This document shows, piece after piece, positions 1 to 6,244 of a stretch of DNA of 34,411 nucleotides. The translations under genes were made by a program, and so were the position numbers. Source of the stretch: CAYJBP01 sp964368605 (lineage in GTDB: Bacteria > Bacillota > Dehalobacteriia > UBA4068). The DNA is taken from the NCBI GenBank assembly GCA_964368605.1, contig CAYJBP010000012.1:1-34411 (forward strand), given 5' to 3'. Under the pieces are notes generated by a model. The model was not told the DNA's origin, did no database searches, and was given only the letters and a program-made list of their open reading frames with translations. Numbering within the stretch: the first letter of the stretch is position 1; each line of letters begins with the position of its first letter.

Positions 1-8
1 CTTTTTTG

Positions 9-30
9 ATTTGCGATAGCCCCTTTTTTA
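9..30. terminator. Right arm of a TGTCGCA-type terminator hairpin (T1), cut by the window edge
   Basis: The stretch reads ATTTGCGATAGCCCC followed by a T-run. It closely resembles the right arms of the complete hairpins at 6061-6105 and 9868-9904 (ATTTGCGACA followed by a C-run and T-run). The left arm would lie outside the window, so the hairpin cannot be confirmed. It lies just beyond the end of the minus-strand dehydrogenase gene, where a terminator is expected. Confidence 0.4.
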
Positions 31-80
31 GTTTGCCGATATTAGCTATTAAATAATTTAAAGATTTTAAGGTCAAAAAA

Positions 81-125
81 TTAAGATCTTTGCTTTTTGT
101 AAAAAACAAAAACTTTTAGAATTTT
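81..125 (-). repeat. Dispersed intergenic element R, copy 1
   Basis: Read on the minus strand it has the head AAAAGTTTTT, a short T-run/A-run hairpin (TTTTT..ACAAAAA), then CAAAG and a tail ATCTTAA. It is nearly identical over about 35 bases to copy 2 at 6001-6060 and close to copy 3 at 9781-9830. It ends on the stop codon of the dehydrogenase gene, so it sits in that gene's 3' end. Confidence 0.7.
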
Positions 126-1308
126 ACGCTAAGGTCATGCGCAGGATAGCAGCGATATCATCCTTATTTAGTTGGCGAGCCTGGCCTACGCTACGCTTGC
201 CAAAATAGGTGCACTTAATAGCCATTTCTTCGATTTGTTCCTCTGTTACCTGCTCTGTAAGTAGCTGATTCATCTTTGTTGGCGAATTTATCTCGGCAAA
301 GAAATCCTCTAAGGCTTTAATGCCGGCCAAACCGTCTTGCTCCTGGTTGCCACTGCTTGGCACACCCATAACCCGCTCGGCAAATTGCGCAAAGCGATGC
401 GGGATAGCAGCTAAAACATAGCGTGCCCAGCTTGGCCAAACTACCGAAAGGCCTGCACCATGGTCAACATCAAAAAGGCCGCTAATCTCATGCTCAATTT
501 GATGCGTGGCCCAATCGCCTCCTTTGCTGCCACAACCTGTTAATTCATTATGCGAAAGGCTGCCCGCCCAAATTAGGCTGTCCAAGGCGGCTGTATTTTG
601 ACTATCTTTTTGCAGAATTCTAGCACTATTTAGCACGGATATCATTAGCCCCTCGGCCAAGCGGTCGGTTATTTCCAGGTCGGGTTGGGCATGAAAATAA
701 CGCTCTAAGGTATGCATCAAAATATCTACTATTCCGTTTGTTATTTGCTTAGGCGGCAGGGTGGCCATTAGTTGCGGATTAATCAAGGCAAAACGGCAGC
801 GGCTAAGGTCGGTACGCAGGCCACGCTTTAAATTACCATCTTCATTGGTAATTACCATCGAGCTGCTCATCTCGCTACCGGCGGCAGCTATTGTTAAAAT
901 GCTAGCTACGGGCAATGATTTTTGGGGCTTAGCCTTGCCGTCAAAAAAGTCCCAGCAGGGACCATCATAACAAGCACCTAAAGCGATGGCTTTAGCCGAA
1001 TCGATAACCGAGCCTCCACCGATAGCCAAAATGCAGTCTACCTTGCCTGCTTTTACAAGCTCAATGCCCTCTTCTATTTTGGATAAGCGCGGGTTAGGTA
1101 CAACGCCACCCAGTAAAATAAAATCGATGTTTTCGGCCGCTATGGCTTGTTGTACCGCAGCCATTAAGCCGCTTTTAACAATTCGCTCCGAGCCATAATG
1201 AATTAGTACCTTATTTACGCCCATATTATTTAATTCGCTACCAATACTAAGTTCGGCATCTGCCCCAAAAATAACTTTGGTGGGTGCATAATAGATAAAT
1301 TCGCTCAT
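124..1308 (-). CDS. Iron-containing alcohol dehydrogenase (butanol dehydrogenase / YqhD type)
   Basis: Predicted cytosolic NAD(P)H-dependent dehydrogenase that would reduce aldehydes to alcohols. The 394 residues are the usual length of the YqhD/BdhA group. A Rossmann-like N-terminal half carries GGGS at 97-100, the nucleotide-binding loop. The C-terminal helical half has the expected metal ligands D195, H199, H269 and H283, spaced as in YqhD. The start is ATG at 1308, with AAGGAGA eight bases upstream. The gene diverges from the marR gene across a 175-base AT-rich gap, so it could share control with it, although no copy of the marR operator-like site is seen on its own side. Substrate cannot be told from sequence: butyraldehyde, methylglyoxal-type aldehydes and other short aldehydes are all possible. 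Confidence 0.88.
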   Translation of the reverse strand: MSEFIYYAPTKVIFGADAELSIGSELNNMGVNKVLIHYGSERIVKSGLMAAVQQAIAAENIDFILLGGVVPNPRLSKIEEGIELVKAGKVDCILAIGGGSVIDSAKAIALGACYDGPCWDFFDGKAKPQKSLPVASILTIAAAGSEMSSSMVITNEDGNLKRGLRTDLSRCRFALINPQLMATLPPKQITNGIVDILMHTLERYFHAQPDLEITDRLAEGLMISVLNSARILQKDSQNTAALDSLIWAGSLSHNELTGCGSKGGDWATHQIEHEISGLFDVDHGAGLSVVWPSWARYVLAAIPHRFAQFAERVMGVPSSGNQEQDGLAGIKALEDFFAEINSPTKMNQLLTEQVTEEQIEEMAIKCTYFGKRSVGQARQLNKDDIAAILRMTLA

Positions 1309-1434
1309 TTAGATATTCTCCTTGATTATATTAATACATTAATGTGCATAAAGTTGCTTAATTATATAATTTATGATATATATTTTTTTGTTAAATGTCA
1401 ATAACAATTTAATTAGCAAAAAATCAAAAAAATA

Positions 1435-1463
1435 TTGACAGCGTGCTTTTGATGTGTTATAAT
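1435..1463 (+). promoter_or_regulatory. Perfect consensus housekeeping promoter for marR
   Basis: TTGACA at 1435-1440, a 17-base spacer and TATAAT at 1458-1463: all twelve hexamer bases match the SigA consensus. The predicted transcript start near 1470 falls at the ribosome binding site (AAGGAGGT, 1469-1476), giving a very short leader. A promoter this strong in front of a regulator usually needs a repressor to hold it down. Confidence 0.85.
1439..1450 (+). promoter_or_regulatory. Candidate MarR autoregulatory operator half
   Basis: CAGCGTGCTTTT starts inside the -35 hexamer and runs into the spacer of the marR promoter. It matches 11 of 12 bases of CAGCATGCTTTT at 2000-2011, the left part of a palindrome upstream of the MATE gene. 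A weaker right half, ATGTGTT, follows at 1452-1458. Binding here would block RNA polymerase. This is inferred from sequence matching only. Confidence 0.45.
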
Positions 1464-1483
1464 CCTGCAAGGAGGTAAGAAAT

Positions 1484-1906
1484 ATGGCCGATAAGAATAT
1501 TATCCGCACCTTAAAAAGGGTATATGACGGTATAGAAAAAAGAGGAAATAAGGATTTAAAGGGTTTGGGGTTAACCTTAAATCAATGTGCGGTTTTAGGT
1601 TATTTAGCCAAACAGCAAAATTTTTTGGCACCAATAAAAACTATTGAAAAAGATTTTGGCGTATCGCAGGCAACCATGCAGGGTAATATATCACGCCTGG
1701 TAAAGAAGGGTTTTATTAGCTTAATAGTTGATGCTGACGATCGCCGTATTAAGCAGGCTATGCTTACCGATCAAGGCAAGGAATGCTGGGCAATTGCTGA
1801 ACAAAAAAGAATAGCCAGCATGAATTATCTGTTTGGCGATTTTTCCGAGCAGGAAAAAGAGATTCTTAAAATGCTTTTGCAAAAAATTTATAATAAATTG
1901 GATTAA
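1484..1906 (+). CDS. MarR-family winged-helix transcriptional regulator
   Basis: A 140-residue protein, the normal length for a MarR dimer subunit. The recognition-helix region is around residues 55-75 (VSQATMQGNISRLVKKG) and the wing carries the family signature DADDRR at about 85-90, followed by LTDQGKE. N- and C-terminal helices would form the dimer interface. It likely represses itself and the downstream MATE exporter: the promoter carries an operator-like sequence that recurs upstream of that pump. The ligand is unknown; MarR proteins beside MATE pumps often sense phenolic or other small toxic compounds. Start ATG 1484 follows AAGGAGGT by seven bases. Confidence 0.9.
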   Translation: MADKNIIRTLKRVYDGIEKRGNKDLKGLGLTLNQCAVLGYLAKQQNFLAPIKTIEKDFGVSQATMQGNISRLVKKGFISLIVDADDRRIKQAMLTDQGKECWAIAEQKRIASMNYLFGDFSEQEKEILKMLLQKIYNKLD

Positions 1907-1966
1907 ATAGCTTTAGAGCATAGTTTTTATGCTAGATGCTAATATCTTATGACAGTGCTCTATTAT

Positions 1967-1986
1967 AAGCTGTTACAGGCTTTTTT
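1967..1986 (+). terminator. Weak intrinsic terminator after marR
   Basis: AAGCTG, loop TTA and CAGGCTT pair as a six-base-pair stem with one bulged G, followed by a run of T. It is short for a terminator and could allow read-through into the MATE gene. A second small hairpin, AGCATA/TATGCT, lies at 1917-1933. Confidence 0.4.
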
Positions 1987-1997
1987 ATCAAACAATA

Positions 1998-2025
1998 AAC
2001 AGCATGCTTTTAAAATTATGCTGTT
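1998..2025. promoter_or_regulatory. Near-perfect 28-bp palindrome, candidate MarR operator
   Basis: Arms AACAGCAT (1998-2005) and ATGCTGTT (2018-2025) are perfect inverted copies. The centre TTTTAAAA is itself palindromic, and only two symmetric positions on each side fail to match. It ends 21 bases before the MATE start codon. Several extra AGCAT/ATGCT half-sites lie at 1917-1921, 1929-1933 and 1936-1940. Its left part recurs in the marR promoter. It could instead be an mRNA hairpin. Confidence 0.5.
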
Positions 2026-2046
2026 GAAAAAAATATGAGGTGGATT

Positions 2047-3426
2047 ATGAATAATGATTTAAGTATTAGCTTTAAAGAAAATAGTGTGCCAAAGCTGGTT
2101 TTAAGCAATGCAATTCCGGCCATTTTGGCCATGATTATGGTTTTGGTTTATAATATGGCCGATATGTTTTTTATTGGTCAGGCTGATGATGCCTTGCAGG
2201 TAGCGGCGGTATCTTTGGCTACCCCGGTTTTTATGGTCTTTATGGCTCTTAGCTCGGTATTTGGCGTGGGTGGCACTTCGCTTATTGCTCGCAGTTTGGG
2301 GGCAGGCAAGCCCGAGCTTGCCAAAAAAATCTCATCTTTTTGCTTTTGGTGTGCTTCGGTTTTGGGTATACTTTTAGCGGCCGGCATCATTCTTTTTGCC
2401 GAGCCCTTAGCCTTGCTTTTAGGTGCTAGCTCAGCTACCTTGCCTTTGGTGGTTGATTATTTGGGTATTCTGGCGCTTGGCGCCCCCTTTGTTTTGATTT
2501 CGGCTGCTTTTTCTAATATTGTGCGAGCCGAGGGTAAGCCTAAAATTGCCATGTTGGGCATGGTAATTGGTAATTTAATCAATATAGCCCTTGATCCGCT
2601 ATTTATTCTTGGCTTGGATTTAGGCATTGTAGGTGCAGCTATCGCTACTGTTATTGGTAATTTGGCTGCGGCCGGCTTCTATATAGCTTATTTGCTTAAA
2701 GGCCAGAGCATGCTAAGTATTAGCCCTAAAGATTTTGGCTGCGAGCATTATATTGTTCAAAATATTATTAGCATAGGTGTGCCTGCCTCGCTGGCCAGCA
2801 TCTTGATGAGCGCCTCGACAATTATCGTAAACAGCCTGATGGCCGGCTATGGTGATTTAGCCGTGGCCGGGATTGGTGTGGCCATGAAGGTTACAATGAT
2901 TACCTCGTTTGCCTGTATTGGCTTTGGGCAAGGCATACAGCCTGTTTTGGGCTTTGCTTATGGTGCCGGCGATTTTGCTAGGTTTAAGGCTATTATGCGT
3001 TTTTCACTGATTTTTAGCTTGGCATTGGGGAGTTCTTTAACCGTTTTGTGCTATTTAGGTTTAGAGCAAATCATAAGCGCCTTTTTAACCGATGCGGCTG
3101 CATATCAATACGCTTTAGATTTTAGCCGAATTCTGCTAATCAGCTCTTTTATTTTTGGCGCACTTTTTGTTTTTGTAAATGCGATGCAGGCCATTGGGGC
3201 AGCTACGGCTTCGCTGATTTTAAATATTAGTCGTCAAGGTTTGTTTTTTATTCCCTTGGTGCTAATTCTCAATAATTCTTTTGGGATAGAAGGCCTGCTA
3301 TATGCCCAGCCGCTTGCCGATATTTTAACTTTTAGCATGGCCATTATTCTTTATCTTAAAGATGGACGCAAGCTGCTTAAATCAAAAGATCCGCTGCTTG
3401 GCGGCTTGCAGGCAATTAGTCATTAA
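2047..3426 (+). CDS. MATE-family multidrug/Na+ efflux transporter
   Basis: Predicted membrane antiporter exporting cationic drugs or toxic metabolites using a sodium or proton gradient. It is about 459 residues with twelve hydrophobic segments in two repeats, typical of MATE. The first repeat opens with PAILAMIMVLVYNMADMFFIG and has the family's early GTSLIARSLGAG motif; the second opens near GVPASLASILMSAS. It resembles the MepA/NorM-like group common in Clostridia. I chose ATG 2047: GAGGTG at 2037-2042 is a good ribosome binding site for it and overlaps the alternative ATG at 2035. Placement after marR with an operator-like palindrome in front suggests MarR control. It ends only 16 bases from the convergent nuclease gene, with no clear terminator between. 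Confidence 0.9.
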   Translation: MNNDLSISFKENSVPKLVLSNAIPAILAMIMVLVYNMADMFFIGQADDALQVAAVSLATPVFMVFMALSSVFGVGGTSLIARSLGAGKPELAKKISSFCFWCASVLGILLAAGIILFAEPLALLLGASSATLPLVVDYLGILALGAPFVLISAAFSNIVRAEGKPKIAMLGMVIGNLINIALDPLFILGLDLGIVGAAIATVIGNLAAAGFYIAYLLKGQSMLSISPKDFGCEHYIVQNIISIGVPASLASILMSASTIIVNSLMAGYGDLAVAGIGVAMKVTMITSFACIGFGQGIQPVLGFAYGAGDFARFKAIMRFSLIFSLALGSSLTVLCYLGLEQIISAFLTDAAAYQYALDFSRILLISSFIFGALFVFVNAMQAIGAATASLILNISRQGLFFIPLVLILNNSFGIEGLLYAQPLADILTFSMAIILYLKDGRKLLKSKDPLLGGLQAISH

Positions 3427-3442
3427 TTTAAGTTTTGGCGAT

Positions 3443-4807
3443 TTAGGGTTCACAAACTTTGCAAGGATCATAGCCTTGCTCGATCAATTCGGCAATGTTT
3501 TGATCGCTTAAAGCCTTGTTTTCTTCGCTGATATTATCGGCATGATGGCAGCTAGGCAGGTGGATTTTATAAGAATCGATATTAAGAACATAGGCATTTG
3601 CTGCGGCAGATTCTGCGCTTATACTATTTGCGGGCGTATCGTCACTGTTTGCTGCGGATGTTGACATATCCTCCATTGTTGCCGCAATATTCGTTTCGTC
3701 GCTGCTTGCGCCGTCGATAGGCTCGGAGCTGTTATTTATGCTTGCCATTGGCTCTGTAGCGGCTTCCGTTTCTGCTTCGGGAACGGTTTCCGCAGGAGAG
3801 GAGCTTATGCCCTCGGTATTGGTATCCGTTGAATTGGCATTGCTTGTTTGGCTGGTACTTCCTGTAACGGCGGTAGTGCCCAAACTGCTTGCGCCGCTGC
3901 TATAATCGATATTTATGCCCGGTTCGGCATTATAGCAGTAAACATTGAAAAGGATATCATCATCCTCCAGCGATTGGGCTTCTAGCAAAACGCCGCTGGC
4001 CAGCAGATTATCGCCCTCAAAAATCGGGCTAACCCGATAATAAACATGATGCCCGGTTTCTTGTATATAGTCGGCAATCATATTTTCAAATGGCAGCATG
4101 GCCGCTACATTTAGCGAGCGGGTGCCGGTAAGCAAGTTTTGCGGATTAGCGTTTTCGCCACTTAGCTGAAAGCCGATTAAGTGGCTGCGATTATATAAAT
4201 AATCGCCGGAAATATGATCATATTGTATGCTTTGCCAGGCAGTTGGCTCGATATGGCTAATCGAGCTGCGCTCTTCGGTGGGCATTAATTCCTGCCCTAA
4301 CATGGCTACTGCCACGCCAACTCGTCCTAATTCATCTAAGGGGCTGTATTGCTCAAAGGCGGTGGCAGGGATATTTTTAAGCGAAAAATAGGGTTGATTA
4401 TCATTAACTGCAATATAAGGACTGCCATTATATGTAGGGATTATGCTAATATCAAATCCGGCATTAGTCCCTGTTGTGGCAGATTGACTGCCTTGATCAG
4501 CGCCTGAATCATTAATTTCGATTGTTTCATCCGAATTGGATGGCAGTGACGATTCTGCTAATGAAGGGGATGGTGCCGGTGCTGTTGCTGATGCGTTTGC
4601 TGTTGCAGAATTTTGTTCGGGGCCTGGATTTGTGCTGCTTGGCTTGTTTTGCTCATCATGATTGGTTGCTTGAGCATTATTTGTGTTGGGGCTGGCTAAG
4701 GCAGGGCTATCCTCGACGGTTATAATGCCGCAGCCGCTGACTAATAAGCTTAGTATTATACATAAAGCTAGTATATTTATCCAGTGTTTAGATATTGATT
4801 TTTTCAT
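3443..4807 (-). CDS. Lipoprotein DNA/RNA non-specific endonuclease with C-terminal Cys-rich module
   Basis: Predicted cell-surface nuclease of about 454 residues. An N-terminal lipobox (LVSGC, Cys about 26) marks a lipoprotein. A long Asn/Ser/Ala/Thr-rich linker (about 30-115) leads to the nuclease domain (about 118-302). Its NRSH motif near 206-209 corresponds to the catalytic DRGH of EndA-type beta-beta-alpha-metal nucleases, and a conserved NLLTGTRSLN follows. A second low-complexity linker (about 305-405) joins a C-terminal module of about 49 residues with LPSCHH and CKVC, a likely metal site found on many clostridial homologues. Start ATG 4807 sits eight bases after GAGGAG; a GTG at 4816 lies inside that site. 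The gene overlaps the upstream one by ATGA, so translation is coupled. Role could be nutrient scavenging, DNA uptake or biofilm DNA breakdown. Confidence 0.82.
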   Translation of the reverse strand: MKKSISKHWINILALCIILSLLVSGCGIITVEDSPALASPNTNNAQATNHDEQNKPSSTNPGPEQNSATANASATAPAPSPSLAESSLPSNSDETIEINDSGADQGSQSATTGTNAGFDISIIPTYNGSPYIAVNDNQPYFSLKNIPATAFEQYSPLDELGRVGVAVAMLGQELMPTEERSSISHIEPTAWQSIQYDHISGDYLYNRSHLIGFQLSGENANPQNLLTGTRSLNVAAMLPFENMIADYIQETGHHVYYRVSPIFEGDNLLASGVLLEAQSLEDDDILFNVYCYNAEPGINIDYSSGASSLGTTAVTGSTSQTSNANSTDTNTEGISSSPAETVPEAETEAATEPMASINNSSEPIDGASSDETNIAATMEDMSTSAANSDDTPANSISAESAAANAYVLNIDSYKIHLPSCHHADNISEENKALSDQNIAELIEQGYDPCKVCEP

Positions 4808-5214
4808 TTTTGCCACTCCTCGATGGTAATTTGGGGATGAGATGTCCCCTTAATTTCAGTGATTTTTTGCAATACAAAGTTGGCGGACAGGTTTATATCT
4901 AAGTATATGTCGGCTGGGTAGCTGCGGTTCCATTTGCATAAGAATACGGTATTTATTTTAGGCAAATAGTGGGTAAGTGGCAAGTTCTCGATAAAGCAAT
5001 AGTCATTATCTTGGGCTTTTTCCAGGCAAAAAGGGTTAATAATGATATTATTGGGCAGTGGTTTGGTAAATTGGCTGGCCGAAAAGGGGTGCAGCCATAG
5101 TTTATTGATGCCGCAAATATGAAGAATATGGGCTCTTAGCTTGGAATCTTTACTTTGTCTGCGTTGATTAAACAATAGGCCACCGTTTTCATCTACGGTG
5201 ATAAAAACTTTCAT
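4804..5214 (-). CDS. Conserved hypothetical protein, translationally coupled to nuclease
   Basis: About 136 residues, no signal peptide and no membrane segment, so probably cytosolic. It begins MKVFITVDENGGLLFNQRRQ and contains CFIEN near the middle and WNRSYPAD in the second half. From memory, small proteins with this VDD/E-NGG...RRQS...WNR-YP pattern recur in Clostridia, with no function I can vouch for. Start ATG 5214 follows GAGGTG by six bases; a GTG at 5223 lies inside that site. The ATGA overlap with the nuclease gene suggests the two products are made in step, and a partner or regulator role is possible but unproven. Confidence 0.7.
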   Translation of the reverse strand: MKVFITVDENGGLLFNQRRQSKDSKLRAHILHICGINKLWLHPFSASQFTKPLPNNIIINPFCLEKAQDNDYCFIENLPLTHYLPKINTVFLCKWNRSYPADIYLDINLSANFVLQKITEIKGTSHPQITIEEWQK

Positions 5215-5232
5215 AAAGCTCACCTCGGCTAT

Positions 5233-5262
5233 ACTATAGCATGTTTAAGCAGGTTTTTGCAA
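5233..5262 (-). promoter_or_regulatory. Candidate promoter for hypothetical-nuclease operon
   Basis: On the minus strand TTGCAA (5257-5262) is separated by 18 bases from an extended -10, TGC-TATAGT (-10 at 5233-5238). The -35 matches four of six consensus bases. The predicted start is close to the ribosome binding site, giving a very short leader. Confidence 0.4.
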
Positions 5263-5279
5263 GCAAAAACTGTCGAATT

Positions 5280-5294
5280 TTGGCAAATTGCCAA
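5280..5294. repeat. Perfect 15-bp palindrome TTGGCAA-A-TTGCCAA
   Basis: Two seven-base arms flank a single central A in the divergent region between the nuclease operon and the LysE-type gene. Another perfect inverted repeat, GTTTTTGC/GCAAAAAC with a two-base loop, lies at 5253-5270. Neither is followed by a T-run, so a protein-binding site is more likely than a terminator for the 15-mer. Confidence 0.45.
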
Positions 5295-5344
5295 GAAATT
5301 TAGTTTGCGCTTAATCAGCGATTACTTCTAGCCAAAGGATTTAC

Positions 5345-5373
5345 TTGACACCGCATCTAAATTAGTTTATTCT
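5345..5373 (+). promoter_or_regulatory. Candidate promoter for LysE-type exporter
   Basis: TTGACA at 5345-5350 is a perfect -35. At 17 bases there is TATTCT (5368-5373, four of six matches); a perfect TATAAT lies at 5373-5378 but at a 22-base spacing, which is too long for normal use. Which -10 is used cannot be decided from sequence. Confidence 0.5.
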
Positions 5374-5413
5374 ATAATTATGCTTTTAAATGTTTATATA
5401 AGGCGGTTAAGAT

Positions 5414-5995
5414 ATGTTTAGTTGGCTAAATTTTTTAACATATGCTATAATAATGTCTTTTACCCCGGGGCCGAACAATATTATGTCGATGTCTAATGGC
5501 GGCAGGCTGGGGTTTAGGCGAGCTTTACCTTTTAATTTCGGTGTTTTGGCAGGCTTTGCAATTGTAATGCTGATTTGTGCTGCTTTTTGTAGCCTATTGG
5601 CTTCTTTAATTCCTGTTATAGAGCTGCCAATGCGGGTTTTAGGTGCGCTTTTTATGATCTATTTGGCCGTTAAAATCTGGAAAAGCAGCGGTAAAATTGA
5701 AGAGAATTTTGCTAAAACAGGTTTTGTTTCCGGCTTGGCCTTGCAATTTGTTAATCCTAAAATTTATATTTATGCAATAGTTTCGATGCAGGCTTATATC
5801 TTGCCTCATTTTGCCAATCATACGCTTATTTTGGCCGGTTTTGCCCTATTATTAGCTTTTATTGGCTTTAGCAGCACTGTATTATGGTCGGCTTTTGGCT
5901 CGGCTTTTAGGGTTATTTTTAGCAAATATACTAAAGTTACCAATGCCATTATGGCTGCTTTGCTGGTTTATTGTGCGGTTTCTTTGTTTTTTTAG
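5414..5995 (+). CDS. LysE/RhtB-family amino-acid exporter
   Basis: Predicted membrane exporter of amino acids or related metabolites. The 193 residues form about six hydrophobic segments, the family size. The signature near residues 16-22 (FTPGPNN) is characteristic of LysE/RhtB, and FVNPK near residues 113-117 fits the family's second conserved Asn-Pro site. It most resembles the cysteine/O-acetylserine exporter-like subgroup, but the substrate is a guess. Start ATG 5414 has AAGGCGG upstream, a fair ribosome binding site. It stands alone on the plus strand and ends in a composite repeat region at 6001-6220 that contains a strong terminator. Confidence 0.85.
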   Translation: MFSWLNFLTYAIIMSFTPGPNNIMSMSNGGRLGFRRALPFNFGVLAGFAIVMLICAAFCSLLASLIPVIELPMRVLGALFMIYLAVKIWKSSGKIEENFAKTGFVSGLALQFVNPKIYIYAIVSMQAYILPHFANHTLILAGFALLLAFIGFSSTVLWSAFGSAFRVIFSKYTKVTNAIMAALLVYCAVSLFF

Positions 5996-6000
5996 GCTTA

Positions 6001-6060
6001 TTTTAAGATTAAAAGATAAAGGCCTTTGCTTTTTGTAAAAAACAAAAATTTTTAGAATAT
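6001..6060 (-). repeat. Dispersed intergenic element R, copy 2
   Basis: Read on the minus strand: ATTCTAAAAA, TTTTTG, then T-run/A-run hairpin, CAAAGGCCTT and ATCTTTTAA. The first 35 or so bases nearly equal copy 1 and the tail equals that of copy 3. It abuts terminator hairpin T2. Confidence 0.72.
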
Positions 6061-6105
6061 AAAAAGGGATGTCGCAAATGAAACTATTTGCGACATCCCT
6101 TTTTT
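6061..6105. terminator. Bidirectional terminator hairpin T2 (19-bp perfect stem)
   Basis: Arms 6061-6079 and 6086-6104 pair perfectly over 19 bases around a six-base loop. The stem begins with an A-run and ends with a T-run, so it can terminate in both directions. It lies between the convergent LysE-type gene and typA. The core GATGTCGCA is shared with three other gene-end hairpins in the window. Confidence 0.88.
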
Positions 6106-6150
6106 GCATATGACGGTTATTGCTTTTTGGGTTGGCTTAAAACCTTTTTT

Positions 6151-6220
6151 AAGACCTTGGGGGCGCAGCCCCCAATACCCCTGCAATTTTTTGTCAAAAA
6201 ATTGATTAAAACTTTAAAAA
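6151..6220 (-). repeat. Dispersed intergenic element R, copy 4 (long form)
   Basis: Read on the minus strand: AAAGTTTTAATC, hairpin CAATTTTTT/AAAAAATTG (6184-6204), GCAGGGGTA, hairpin TTGGGGGC/GCCCCCAA (6157-6175), then AAGGTCTTAA. It has the same modules in the same order as copy 6 at 32389-32450. Confidence 0.75.
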
Positions 6221-6244
6221 ATAGTTAATGCAATAGGCCTTTTT

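Noticed and set aside
1309..1434. Promoter for the alcohol dehydrogenase gene
   Set aside because: The AT-rich region has TATAAT-like strings on the minus strand but no -35 at a proper distance, so I did not call one.
3427..3442. Terminator between convergent MATE and nuclease genes
   Set aside because: The 16-base gap has no stem-loop or T-run. The same is true of the seven-base gap between tsaD and the MFS gene at 25348-25354.
4808..4816. GTG start for the nuclease gene at 4816
   Set aside because: The GTG is part of the GAGGAG ribosome binding site for ATG 4807. The same situation holds for GTG 5223 versus ATG 5214.
6001..6220. Insertion sequence remnant between the LysE-type gene and typA
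   Set aside because: There is no transposase fragment, no long terminal inverted repeats and no clear target duplication; the region is explained by two R elements and a terminator.
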